Source: Hirudo medicinalis (taxonomy: Eukaryota > Annelida > Clitellata > Hirudinida > Hirudinidae). From it: a DNA stretch of 61,425 nt. The stretch is taken from NCBI GenBank assembly GCA_011800805.1, contig MPNW01000662.1, forward strand, positions 1 to 61,425, written 5' to 3'. The notes under the pieces are model-generated. The model did not search any database. It was given only the letters and a program-made list of their open reading frames with translations, and was not told the DNA's origin. How positions within the stretch are numbered: position 1 is the stretch's first letter; every line of letters starts with the position of its first letter. Positions 52,701-61,425 of this stretch are shown piece by piece. Position numbers and translations under genes: made by a program.

Positions 52701-55700
52701 ACGTTCAATCAAATTTTGATTTTTCTGTAATATTTACATGTTACTTCCTGCCTGCCGATATTGTAACTTCATCTTTTCTCATCTCATAGTTTCTCGTTTT
52801 GACTCGGCCGTTCGTGGACTTAACTCAAATCAATATTTCACCTACAAATAATTTTTCTTTTTTGTGTCCACAAACTAATGTATTTTGTTTTTATTTTTGA
52901 GCTACAGGGGCTTAGTTTAGTTTTTGCTGCCATTGATGCTTTCACTCAAATTTGTGCATTTCTGTTTTCTTAAGTTCACTTGGTCATGTAATAGGTCGAA
53001 TGACCCTTTGACCAAAGTTGATAATAAATAAATAAAAATATATAAAATATTATGATAATTTATTCAAGATGGTTGACCTTATTTTACTTTTTGTATTTTG
53101 TTTGAATTTCCTTTGAGTTAACAGATAATTTATGCAGTCGCTCGCAAACATTTATATTATTTTTATTAATATAGGTGGAGCACATTAACATATCCATTTA
53201 ATTAGCATAAGATCCTTGTGATGCATTATTTAAAAATAGGAAGCAGGACCTGTTCAAGATTAAGTCTGTTTTAAAGTGGATCCTTTCTTTTGCGGTCGCT
53301 CGAAATAATATTTGTCCGTGTGTTGAGTATTCAATCATGGTGTTTGCATTTCAATTGCAAGTTGGCTGTGGTTGGAATATTGTCAACTTATTCTTGTTGG
53401 TTTGAAAAATTTCTATGACATATTTTCGAGCATGTTTTGATAGCGTGGTCTATCTTAAGCGACATTTGATTGTGAAACACTCATTAGTGGTGTGCTGCGG
53501 AAATACAAAGCGTGCACGAGTAATATTTTGAATTTTAAAAAGTGTTGACGATTCTCAGGATGTTGAATCACTTCGGCACTCGTGCAATTGCAGATAATTA
53601 TAAAGGCTCTCAGCTTAATAGGAAATATTATATTAGAGACAAATTATGTTCTTAGAATAGTGAGTAATTATTTTGTGTGCTTTTTATAATGCAGTCTTGA
53701 ACTTCGTGAGCAGTTTGAATAACATCAGAATCACATTGTTTTATCATTTGGCTCTTAGCTGGGTGGTCCCATTAATTATGTAGAAATTATTGTTATGAAA
53801 TTCTTGGTATAATTGATTGTACTGCTTGTTCATGTTGCTCCAATGTGCTTGCAGAAGAATTGTAATGCAAGATATCAATATTTTCAGAAGCTGCTGCCTT
53901 TTAAATAATTGGAACATTAAATAATTAGTCATTTGATTGCTAATTAATAATTAATGAGTTAATTGGCAAGTGTTTAATTAATAATTAGTGAGGTGCTTGA
54001 TGATTATTTAATTAATAATTAGTGACTAATTGATAATTATTTAATCTAAATTAATCACATGGATATCTGAAATAATTTTGTGCCCGATCAACTTTATTCT
54101 CAGGCACGTGCAATGCATCATCAGAAGTGGGATGCTTGAAGTTGAGAGCGGGAACCAAATGTGCATTTGTGGATGATTCCAAATGCCTTCCCTTGAGGGA
54201 GGCCAAAAACATGAAGGACATCAGGAGACTTCAAGAACCAAAATGTCCTACCATTAAAACGCACGGTAGTATTCGATACTTTAACGATAATGACGTAATA
54301 TTTAACACGACGACGTGAAAGAACTTGCTACCTTCCCAAAATAATAAATTATGTTATGGGTTTCGGTCGCCTCATTTTTATGCTTTGAAAAGGAAGATAA
54401 ATGATTGTTAATTAAGGGATATTGTTTTGCATTTTTCAATTTAAAGAACATGAAGGCTTTTAAATGGAAATTTAAATTACTTTCAAGATCACTGCAAAGA
54501 TTCAAGATTTGACTCTTGTGGGAGTTGCGTGGGAAGTGGTTGCTCTTGGTGCGGCGACGTTTGTCAGTCGAGACATTCGGCATGCTCGTCGGCCGAGGTG
54601 AACTGCAGTTGGATGTCGTTTGTGATCGATTGTTTTATTTTTCTTGATAATCTATTATTAAAATAAGCTCTTATAATAATTCATTAATCTATTTTTAAAA
54701 TAAGTTCTTATAATAATTCATTAAATCTTTTGCATGCTCGATATTCTTCCTTACAACAAAAAAGCATGCAGTGAGCGAGGGGCAGTGTGAGAACAATTCC
54801 AAGACTGGCACATCTCTCTATTGCTCCTTCTTCCACAGTTGTCACGCCTGCATGCAAGACGGCCGATGTCTCTGGATCGAGAAAAGCTCCAAGTTCAAAT
54901 GTGCGTTCGAATGCTTTTATTACGTGTCCGTAAAACTAAGAAACGCCAAAACGAAATAAACGCGTGAATATTTAAGTTAAGTAGCCTTTATCCAAAATGC
55001 GAACGAATTCCAATTTCGTAAACTTAAAAACTCCTCGAAAGGCGAGGATGCCGGCCTCCACTCATCGAGCGGCAACAGGACCTGCGGTAGTACGTGCTCG
55101 GAGCAGACGACTTGCGAGAACTGCACGAGCATGTCGTGCATGTGGTGTCTCAACAGGAAGCAATGCATCGATTCCAACTCTTACGTCACTTCCTTCCCTT
55201 ACGGCATCTGCCACGAGTGGACCATCGAGCCCCACAAATGTCAAGGTCTTCAGTTATGGAACTATTACTTTAGTAGTTTTATTATTTATTTTATAATTGC
55301 AGTTTTCAAACAATTGCTCGGACACTGCATGTTTGAGTTGGAAGAGCCATGCTTACAAGCTCTTTGATTTTAAATGTCCTCTATGCTTATTCATATATAC
55401 CTCACATACTCATGCATATTTATGTGTAATCCACATACTCATATATATATTTATGTACACCCCAAATGCTTATGCATAATCCATATACTCATGCATATTT
55501 ATATATATTTCACATGTTTTTCCAAGCCAAGAATTGTGAGTACTTCAGGACTTGTCGAAGTTGCCTGCAAAATCCTTCCTGCGGCTTCTGCAATGACAAG
55601 GGGGACACAGGGGGAGGCAGGTGCATGGAGGGGAGGTTGGATGGCCCCCATTCACCTCAGCAATGCTCTTCCTTGCTTTGGAATTTTGCTGATTGTCCTT

Positions 55701-56049
55701 GTAAGATGCCTTGGCTAATTGCCTTCAGTTTTGTTTTTCAAAGTTTCAATTTAAAAATGTAATAACTTTTTAGCCAAATGAACAAATGTGCGTAAAACTT
55801 CAGTCTTTCATTTGAATGTTTTTTTAACCAATAATTTGAATGTTTATCAGTCAATTGGTGGCATGAAAGTGTTACTTTCATGTGAAATCAAAGCATGCCT
55901 TAGATGTGCTTAATAAATGGTAAAACCTTTCCTCAAGTGTGTCAGTGCAATGGTCGCAGTAACTGCCATCCTGGGACTGATATCTGCATCAAATGCCAGG
56001 ACTTCACTGAAGGTCATTTGATCTTTGCTGTTCTCTCAACCTTTTTTGG

Positions 56050-56084
<35 letters not shown>

Positions 56085-58668
56085 GCCAAGTCAATACGGT
56101 ACATTTTCCTTTGTTATTTACAATGTTTACAAAAGTTTCTAATTGTAAAATCCATCAGGCCAGAATTGTGAGAGATGTCAGAGGGGCTTTTGGAAAGACC
56201 CAAAGAATGATAGTGCCTGTGTCAGTGAGTATTTCTGCTCAAATTATTACACATTGAAATGTGAATTGCTATTACTTAATTATAATAATTATTATTTTAT
56301 TATTATTATTATTATTATTACCTAACTATCTCCATTACATGTGCAGTTAAGCAGTTTAAATGATAAACATACAGGTGATCATCATGTAAGTAAATCGTAG
56401 TTTAACTGAGGGTTTACGTGTTTGTTTTCAAGAATGTGAATGTGGGGAGAAGGCCGATTCGTGTGACCCAGAGACAGGGGCTTGCCTCTGCAGGTTGAGA
56501 GGAGCAGTCGGAAGGAAGTGCGAGGAGTGAGAAGAATTTGTTTGCTCTTTTTATTTACTAATGAAATAATCTCATCAATTTCATCCCTTGGACTCGATTA
56601 GCACCAATCAATTGATTAACTAATTGGAATAATAAGTTTACTCGAATGTCAGAATGCCCTGTTAAACAGGTTCTCAATGCAATCATTTCTGTGGTAACTT
56701 CTAGAACATTGTAATTATGACATTACTATTATCATGCAGTGGGGATCCAATTGAATGCGTTTTGTTTTTAAATTATTTCTGTAGATTTTTTGTATCCTTG
56801 TATTTTTCAGATGCGACATGTTTCACAGGAGCATCGATGGGAGTTGCTTTTGTGAGTTTGTTTTGTATTGTTTATTTATTCAACCATTCCTCATTGAGTA
56901 CAAATTAATATATTAGTTGTTAACAGATGTTTATTAAAGGTTGTTAGAAATGTTGTTACATTGTTTTTAAGTCTTTATAATATAACCCCCTGCGTCAGAT
57001 GAACTCTCCTTGAACTACATGTTAACCTTTAACCTGTCGAAGAGCGACAACCAGCATCACACGGAGATGAATATGTTTGTCTCTGCATCACCAGTTCGTA
57101 GTTTCATCGCTTAAACCTCCCCCTGGATGTGGTTGTGTACTGATAATTATTCTCATAACAGGAGAAAGATGTCGAACTGAATCTAAATTGCTCATCACCT
57201 GCCAATCTCACCATACAACTCAGAAAAAGTGATTACATTATAGACTTGGATAAGATAATTTAAGGTTGCCATGAATCTATTTGCATGATAATTCATAATC
57301 TTTGCGATCCACGATACAAAACAGCAACAAAACCGTGCCGGCAATAAGTAAAACGTGTTAACAATCATTTCTTTCGTGAAAATTCCTTGCTCGGAAGATT
57401 CGGTGGATGCGACGATCGTCGAAAACCAGGTGTTCGAGAGCTACTCGAGGAGGTTTTCCATTGTCGACCTGAAGACTCAGGATGACAAGAACTCGACCAT
57501 CCTCCTCTTCATTCGACACTTCGCATACCCCTTCGTCATCCAAGTTAGTTTGAGACCATCCCGTCGCTCTTCTGGCTCGAGGCGAATGATTGCATATTTG
57601 TCCCTTCAGGTGTCGTTCTCACAAGCTGACCAATTAGATCTTTTCAAGTTCTTCATCACATTTTTTAGGTAACATTTCTTCACAAAGTGATGATTATTTC
57701 CACACATTTTGATAGCAATGAATGTTCTACGTTCTCGTGTTGTATGTTTGTTTGTATGTTGATGGTTTAGTGAGTGAAGCTTGTTTATTTGTTTTGTTGC
57801 ATTCATTTCAGTTGTTTTTTCTCACTTCTACTCATTGCATTTCTGACGTGGAAGTTCAAACAGAAGTACGACGTTTACAGGAGGAATCAGGTGACAATGT
57901 TCATGAATGTTTGCAATTATCATGTCAATGGTTGTTTTTTGAGTAATTGCTACATTATTCATGTTTTAAAATAATTGCTATGTTATTCATATTTTGTACA
58001 GCGACACCTCAGGGAAATGGCTGAGATGGCAAGCAGGCCTTGTGGAAAATGCTTCCTTGTCATGGACGCCCTGGAAAGTGAACTCCTGCCAATGTTGAAC
58101 CTCTCGTCGTACAACAAGAATGCCATCAAAATGGCCGTGCGACATAAACAAGTAGCCGTGTACAATTTGTGAAAAAGAATTAAGATAGGTTGCAATAAAC
58201 CATGTTTTGAATCTGTAACCTTCATAAACTGATTTCTAAGGTAATACAAGAACTAACTTTCTAATTGAATTGTCTTTTGAGTGTAACAGCACATCCATAA
58301 TTTTACATTAGTGCGACGGTATATTTATTCACCTATATAACTATATATTAACTTTTGTTGCAGACAAAAGCCGTCCCCATTGCCATCGAACCCCTGTCCA
58401 ATCAGAAAGCTGCTGTCCTGTCCGTAATCGTGAGACTACCGCATGCGGACGAGCCTTGCGCTCTCCCCGACCAATCGGGGCTTGCCATTGCAAGTACCCT
58501 CATAACATTTGGTCAGCTTTTAATTTCTTTTGAAATGTCGCTCACTTCAAAGTAAAAAACCGCAATAATTTTTCAGGAAACCACTGTCGACGAAGCAGCA
58601 CGGACCCGTCTCTGAAACTAAGCAAGCTGAAGTCTGAATACAATTCCAGTGCGCCAAGGCTCGTCTGA
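48626..58668 (+). CDS. ATRN: Attractin-like single-pass membrane protein lacking the C-type lectin domain
   Basis: Twenty-seven exons close in phase, giving about 1220 residues: 48626-48906, 48972-49175, 49272-49394, 49894-50072, 50284-50458, 50799-50886, 51033-51261, 51379-51559, 52096-52250, 52499-52648, 54104-54265, 54488-54597, 54765-54900, 55042-55245, 55527-55700, 55938-56012, 56159-56224, 56433-56526, 56811-56851, 56999-57093, 57162-57228, 57398-57543, 57610-57668, 57812-57890, 58002-58151, 58364-58511, 58577-58668. Order: signal peptide, EGF, CUB (FSTECGWDHLYIHDG), EGF pair, kelch propeller (FVFGGNTHNDTAISHGA), PSI repeats, laminin-EGF, stalk, one membrane segment (about 1050-1075), cytoplasmic EMASRPC and NQKAAVLSVIVRLP. 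Attractins work with the MGRN1 ligase on receptor turnover. The C-type lectin domain of human ATRN, expected between the PSI repeats, is absent. Introns 4 and 5 begin with GC. Confidence 0.93.
49426..49456. repeat. TA dinucleotide repeat in attractin intron 3
   Basis: About fifteen TA units. A second TA tract lies 250 bases downstream in the same intron. Confidence 0.85.
49692..49752. repeat. TA repeat inside a short inverted repeat, attractin intron 3
   Basis: ATATTGATCA at 49692 and its reverse complement TGATCAATAT ending at about 49752 flank a TA tract, so the whole block is self-complementary and could extrude as a cruciform. Confidence 0.7.
56050..56083. repeat. GAT microsatellite in attractin intron 16
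   Basis: About eleven uninterrupted GAT units. Confidence 0.85.
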
Positions 58669-58769
58669 AGTCCAAACTCTCGGTCGTAAACGGTTGTTTT
58701 GGTGCTTGAATTTGAATTGTAGCCTGAAAATCGTCAGCAAGCCCAATGAAGTGGATTCAGGAGAATCCT

Positions 58770-59135
58770 TTATGCAATTTTCTTATTCTTGGAATCATTA
58801 TTTTCAACTTTCAAAATCTGCATATTCATGTGATGTCTTGCCAACCTGAATTTATATTTAATTTCTGTCACGCTTGCGTTATGTTCTGCTTTGCATTGAG
58901 TCATTACTTCCTCATAGGCTGATATTTCATACTCAAGTCCTCCTGTGAGTTCATCCATTGAATGGATGAAGCTGAAGTCCACCTCACTGAACGATGTACA
59001 CAGATGTAAAAAGATTTCCATGGAATGGCGGCGTGCATCGGGTCTTGTCGATAATTTGTTATTTATAGCCGTGTTGGTTTGTAAATATTTTGTGCCATCT
59101 GTTGGCAAAACACTGAATTGCCTGGTCTCGTTCAT
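58770..59135 (-). CDS. Uncertain small ORF antisense to the attractin 3' region
   Basis: A 121-codon ATG-initiated frame with no recognised domain. Its composition is coherent (acidic ELTGGLEYEISAYEEV, then a basic C-terminus), but there is no splice or promoter evidence. It could be a single-exon gene, a lost exon or chance. Confidence 0.25.
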   Translation of the reverse strand: MNETRQFSVLPTDGTKYLQTNTAINNKLSTRPDARRHSMEIFLHLCTSFSEVDFSFIHSMDELTGGLEYEISAYEEVMTQCKAEHNASVTEIKYKFRLARHHMNMQILKVENNDSKNKKIA

Positions 59136-59211
59136 CAAAAATTATAACAAATTTAATTTTAAATAAGAACATTCCTCCAGCTAAATGCAACCATTAACCT
59201 CCAGAACATTG

Positions 59212-60414
59212 TCATGAAACTGACAGAATATTACTCGTTTTTGTGGATGTCTCTCTGTTGATCTCCTCAATCTCCTTAACTTCTTGTTGCTGTTGCAGCT
59301 TTTCCGCTTCGTCGAGCTTAACGTTAGCTCCTGCCTCCGTCTTGTTCGTACTTGTGGACCTCGACTGCGATTGAGGAAGCAATTTCGACGTTTGCGATGA
59401 CTGACTGTGAACTTTTGTTCTGATCGCCGATGCCGACTTGCTGGCTGGTGACGCCTTCGACGAGTGAGACTTACCCATGGATCTCGACGGCGCGGTTTGG
59501 GTGGGTGCCTGCTTGTATATGTGCTTGCTCGCACTGCCAGACTTCATCGCAGAGGACGCTTTGCTCGAGACGCCCGATCTAGCTGCGGGTGGAGAAACCG
59601 GTTTGACAGCAAATGGCTTCAGGCTCGAAGTTGTTGATCTTTGTCTGGATGCAGTCCTTACTAGAGGTTGAGTCTTCGACTGAATACCGGACACGTGAAG
59701 GCTCGCAACCTTTGACGTCGAATAGCTGGGTGGTTGGAACGGTCGAATCCCCGAAGTGAAACGAAATTCCTCTTCCTCTTCGTCAGACCCAGCGGCCAGC
59801 CTCCTTGCGATGTATTCCGCTGCAAGGTCATCCTTTTCTGCGTCTTCACCAAGAGAATGCTCATAGTCTGTAAAGAGACAACTGTCTTAAGCGGAATTTA
59901 TAATTTCACCGTTTTTAGGAGAGTCGCTAAACATCATTTTATATGAGCAATTCAATTGAAATAATCAACCTAATCGTCTTAACCACGTATCAACCGACGA
60001 TGCTAAAGCAATGAGGCGGCTGTCAGATTGGAATACGTTCGTGGAATTTAATAAAGGACATGGTTGATAACCTTTGAACGGATCGGCTCGACTAGAGGAT
60101 AAGCCCAACTCTTGTTTTATTCTGCAATCCACCAGCTTTTCAAGCAACTGGGAGAAAAATGTGCTGATTTTTGGCGGTCTTTTCAGAATAGCCTGCTTTA
60201 TCAACAAGTGCAATAATCTCTCGAAACTTCTTGGTAGTTTTGGAATCAGAGCGCTCCTCTCTTCCTTAAGTTGTTCCCTCAGTCTATGTCGCTCTCTAAT
60301 TTGTTTATATTTTAGTTTTTCTAATTTTATTTTCTCTTCTAACGTACTTTTTGTATTTGTATGTTTTTTTGCACAATCGAGAATTGGTTCGATGTTTGCG
60401 CAAACGTTCGACAT
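59212..60414 (-). CDS. RIIa-like docking-domain protein
   Basis: Two exons, 60414-59970 and 59867-59212, joined in phase 1 (gttgat donor, ctttacag acceptor), giving 366 residues. A basic helical N-terminus (residues 25-52) precedes a segment at about 55-95, IPKLPRSFERLLHLLIKQAI followed by RPPKISTFFSQLLEKLVDCR. This fits the R2D2/RIIa dimerisation-docking helix pair found in CABYR, ropporin and PKA RII, which bind AKAPs in flagella and cilia. The second exon gives an acidic stretch (EEEEE) and then a long Ser/Lys/Thr-rich tail ending in a Gln/Glu coiled segment. No EF-hand or AKAP motif is seen. CABYR-like is the nearest family I can suggest, and the link rests only on the docking pattern. 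Confidence 0.7.
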
Positions 60415-60771
60415 TATGATTCATCAACCGATTCGAGAGATTTGAAGTTTCTTTAAATTGCGTGATGTCATGAAAGATTTTTGTGAGAGTTCAAGTCGAA
60501 GCCTTAGATTAAAATCTTCAGTTTAATAAAAAATAAAAATAGTTCAATATTAGATAATTGTTAAAATGCTCCGTTACATGTGCATTGGTAGGCGTGGTTA
60601 CAGCCGAAGGTTGAAAAGCCTTGTTAAAATTGTGACAGCATATTCAGTGCTTAACTAGTGAATAGCTTGAGCGATGTGATCAGTCAGGTGAGTCGAGAGT
60701 CTACGATTTTATAGACTCATTACATTTTGGTTAAATTTTGATAAAACAAACTTTTGAAGAAATACTTTTCC

Positions 60772-61076
60772 ATGATGGATGTAAATTTCTGCTTTGCTGG
60801 ACTTCTCTTGTTTTCTTTCGTCTGTCAGGTTCAAGGTTCTGTTGCACATATATTTATTGTTCATTAATTATCCAAAGTTCACTTTATTTGATAGTAAAAA
60901 CTGTGTTAACTCGAACAGGTTTGATGACAAAAACCTGTCAAAGAGCTTTCGACGTTGCCTCATTTGTAGGTGGAATAATATTATCAACTGCGGTTGTAGT
61001 CATTGCCTTCATCTTTCACCGGAAGTTGTGTGCCGAAAAAACGCTGACTTATAACGTTCACGAAGACACCAGTTAA
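60772..61076 (+). CDS. CD164/MGC-24-like short membrane protein
   Basis: Two exons, 60772-60835 and 60919-61076, joined in phase 1, giving 73 residues. A signal peptide (FCFAGLLLFSFVCQ) is followed almost at once by AFDVASFVGGIILSTAVVVI. This is the juxtamembrane and transmembrane signature of CD164/sialomucin core protein 24 (human FDAASFIGGIVL). A basic 25-residue tail ends in YNVHEDTS and lacks the YHTL lysosomal signal. The mucin ectodomain is missing. No Ser/Thr-rich exon lies in the 83-base intron, so either the gene is truly minimal or a different first exon lies upstream. AATAAA at 61178-61183 follows. Confidence 0.72.
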
Positions 61077-61177
61077 AAATGTCTCTGTTAACGGTCGAAT
61101 TGTTTTTCATTGTACCATAGAAAAAAGTGTCACCCCATTGAAGGACATGAAATCTATGAATGTTGATTAAACGTTGA

Positions 61178-61183
61178 AATAAA
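61178..61183 (+). terminator. Polyadenylation signal of the CD164-like gene
   Basis: AATAAA about 100 bases downstream of the stop codon. Confidence 0.6.
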
Positions 61184-61222
61184 CGTACAAAAAAGAAATG
61201 CTTCATCAGTTCATTCGACATA

Positions 61223-61425
61223 CAGTGGGTGATCGGTTAACGAACACTCCGGATAACGAACAAATCGGATAACGAACACTTACATGAAAGATTTTTGGTT
61301 CGGATAACGAACTTAAACGAATATCACGGAGCGGTTACCGGTAAGCGGAAATCTGCTGTCACTGTGCGTGTGAACTAACGCACGACTCTGTTTCCCACGT
61401 TGCCGCATACCACAACGTATTTAGT
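61223..61425. mobile_element. Pogo/Tigger-like DNA transposon terminus, cut by the window end
   Basis: A TA dinucleotide (61221-61222, the expected target site) precedes CAGTGGGTGATCGGTTAACG. Three copies of CGGATAACGAAC follow within 90 bases. CAGT ends and repeated GATAACGAAC subterminal motifs are typical of pogo/Tigger elements. The transposase and far end would lie beyond the window. Confidence 0.7.

Overview
This window is animal nuclear DNA. It is AT-rich, has many introns (most under 1 kb, the shortest about 59-66 bases), and is full of trinucleotide microsatellites. The gene content is metazoan: an OVO-family zinc-finger factor, an attractin, a CD164-like sialomucin tail, ANKHD1/ANKRD17 (Mask), CEP131, MSL1, UBE2T and CIAO2B. 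A tRNA-derived SINE with a repeated GCGCTATATAAAT core is of a type I associate with marine invertebrates. I cannot name the phylum. An Anp1-family mannosyltransferase is also present, which is unusual for an animal. Exon structures below were assembled by hand from splice sites, reading phase and family alignment from memory. In every multi-exon model the phases close without an internal stop.

Layout. 1-3.8 kb: mostly empty, with one small two-exon zinc-finger-like gene on the minus strand and a duplicated contig overlap around one N. 3.8-5.0 kb: CIAO2B (cytosolic Fe-S assembly), with a perfect 74-bp palindrome in an intron. 5.7-16.05 kb: a small membrane protein (-) head-to-head with a 22-exon Mask/ANKHD1 gene (+). 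16-23 kb: a gene desert of microsatellites and one 11-bp minisatellite. 23.1-28.1 kb: the OVO/OVOL gene, with a 3.3-kb first intron. 28.1-30 kb: AT-rich, with a second duplicated overlap around an N. 30-31.4 kb: MSL1 (+). 31.8-32.6 kb: UBE2T-like E2 (-), convergent with MSL1 and divergent from CEP131 (32.8-39.0 kb, +) across a 223-bp promoter. 39-41.4 kb: LINE-like debris. 41.5-44.9 kb: the Anp1-family glycosyltransferase, whose second intron holds LTR retroelement pieces, two assembly gaps and a PAN/apple-like fragment. 44.9-48.6 kb: transposon graveyard (Tc1/mariner remnant, SINE). 48.6-58.7 kb: attractin in 27 exons, without the C-type lectin domain. 58.8-60.4 kb (-): a possible small ORF and a two-exon RIIa-like docking-domain protein. 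60.8-61.1 kb: a 73-residue CD164-like membrane protein. From 61.22 kb to the end: the terminus of a pogo/Tigger-like DNA transposon.

The genes do not form one pathway. They are unrelated housekeeping and developmental genes, several packed head-to-head with shared short promoters. No clearly new biological system is visible. The most unusual items are the animal Anp1 glycosyltransferase with its 8-nt first coding exon, the lectin-less attractin with two GC-AG introns, the perfect intronic hairpin, and the five N positions, two of which sit between exact duplicated flanks and so are probably assembly artefacts.
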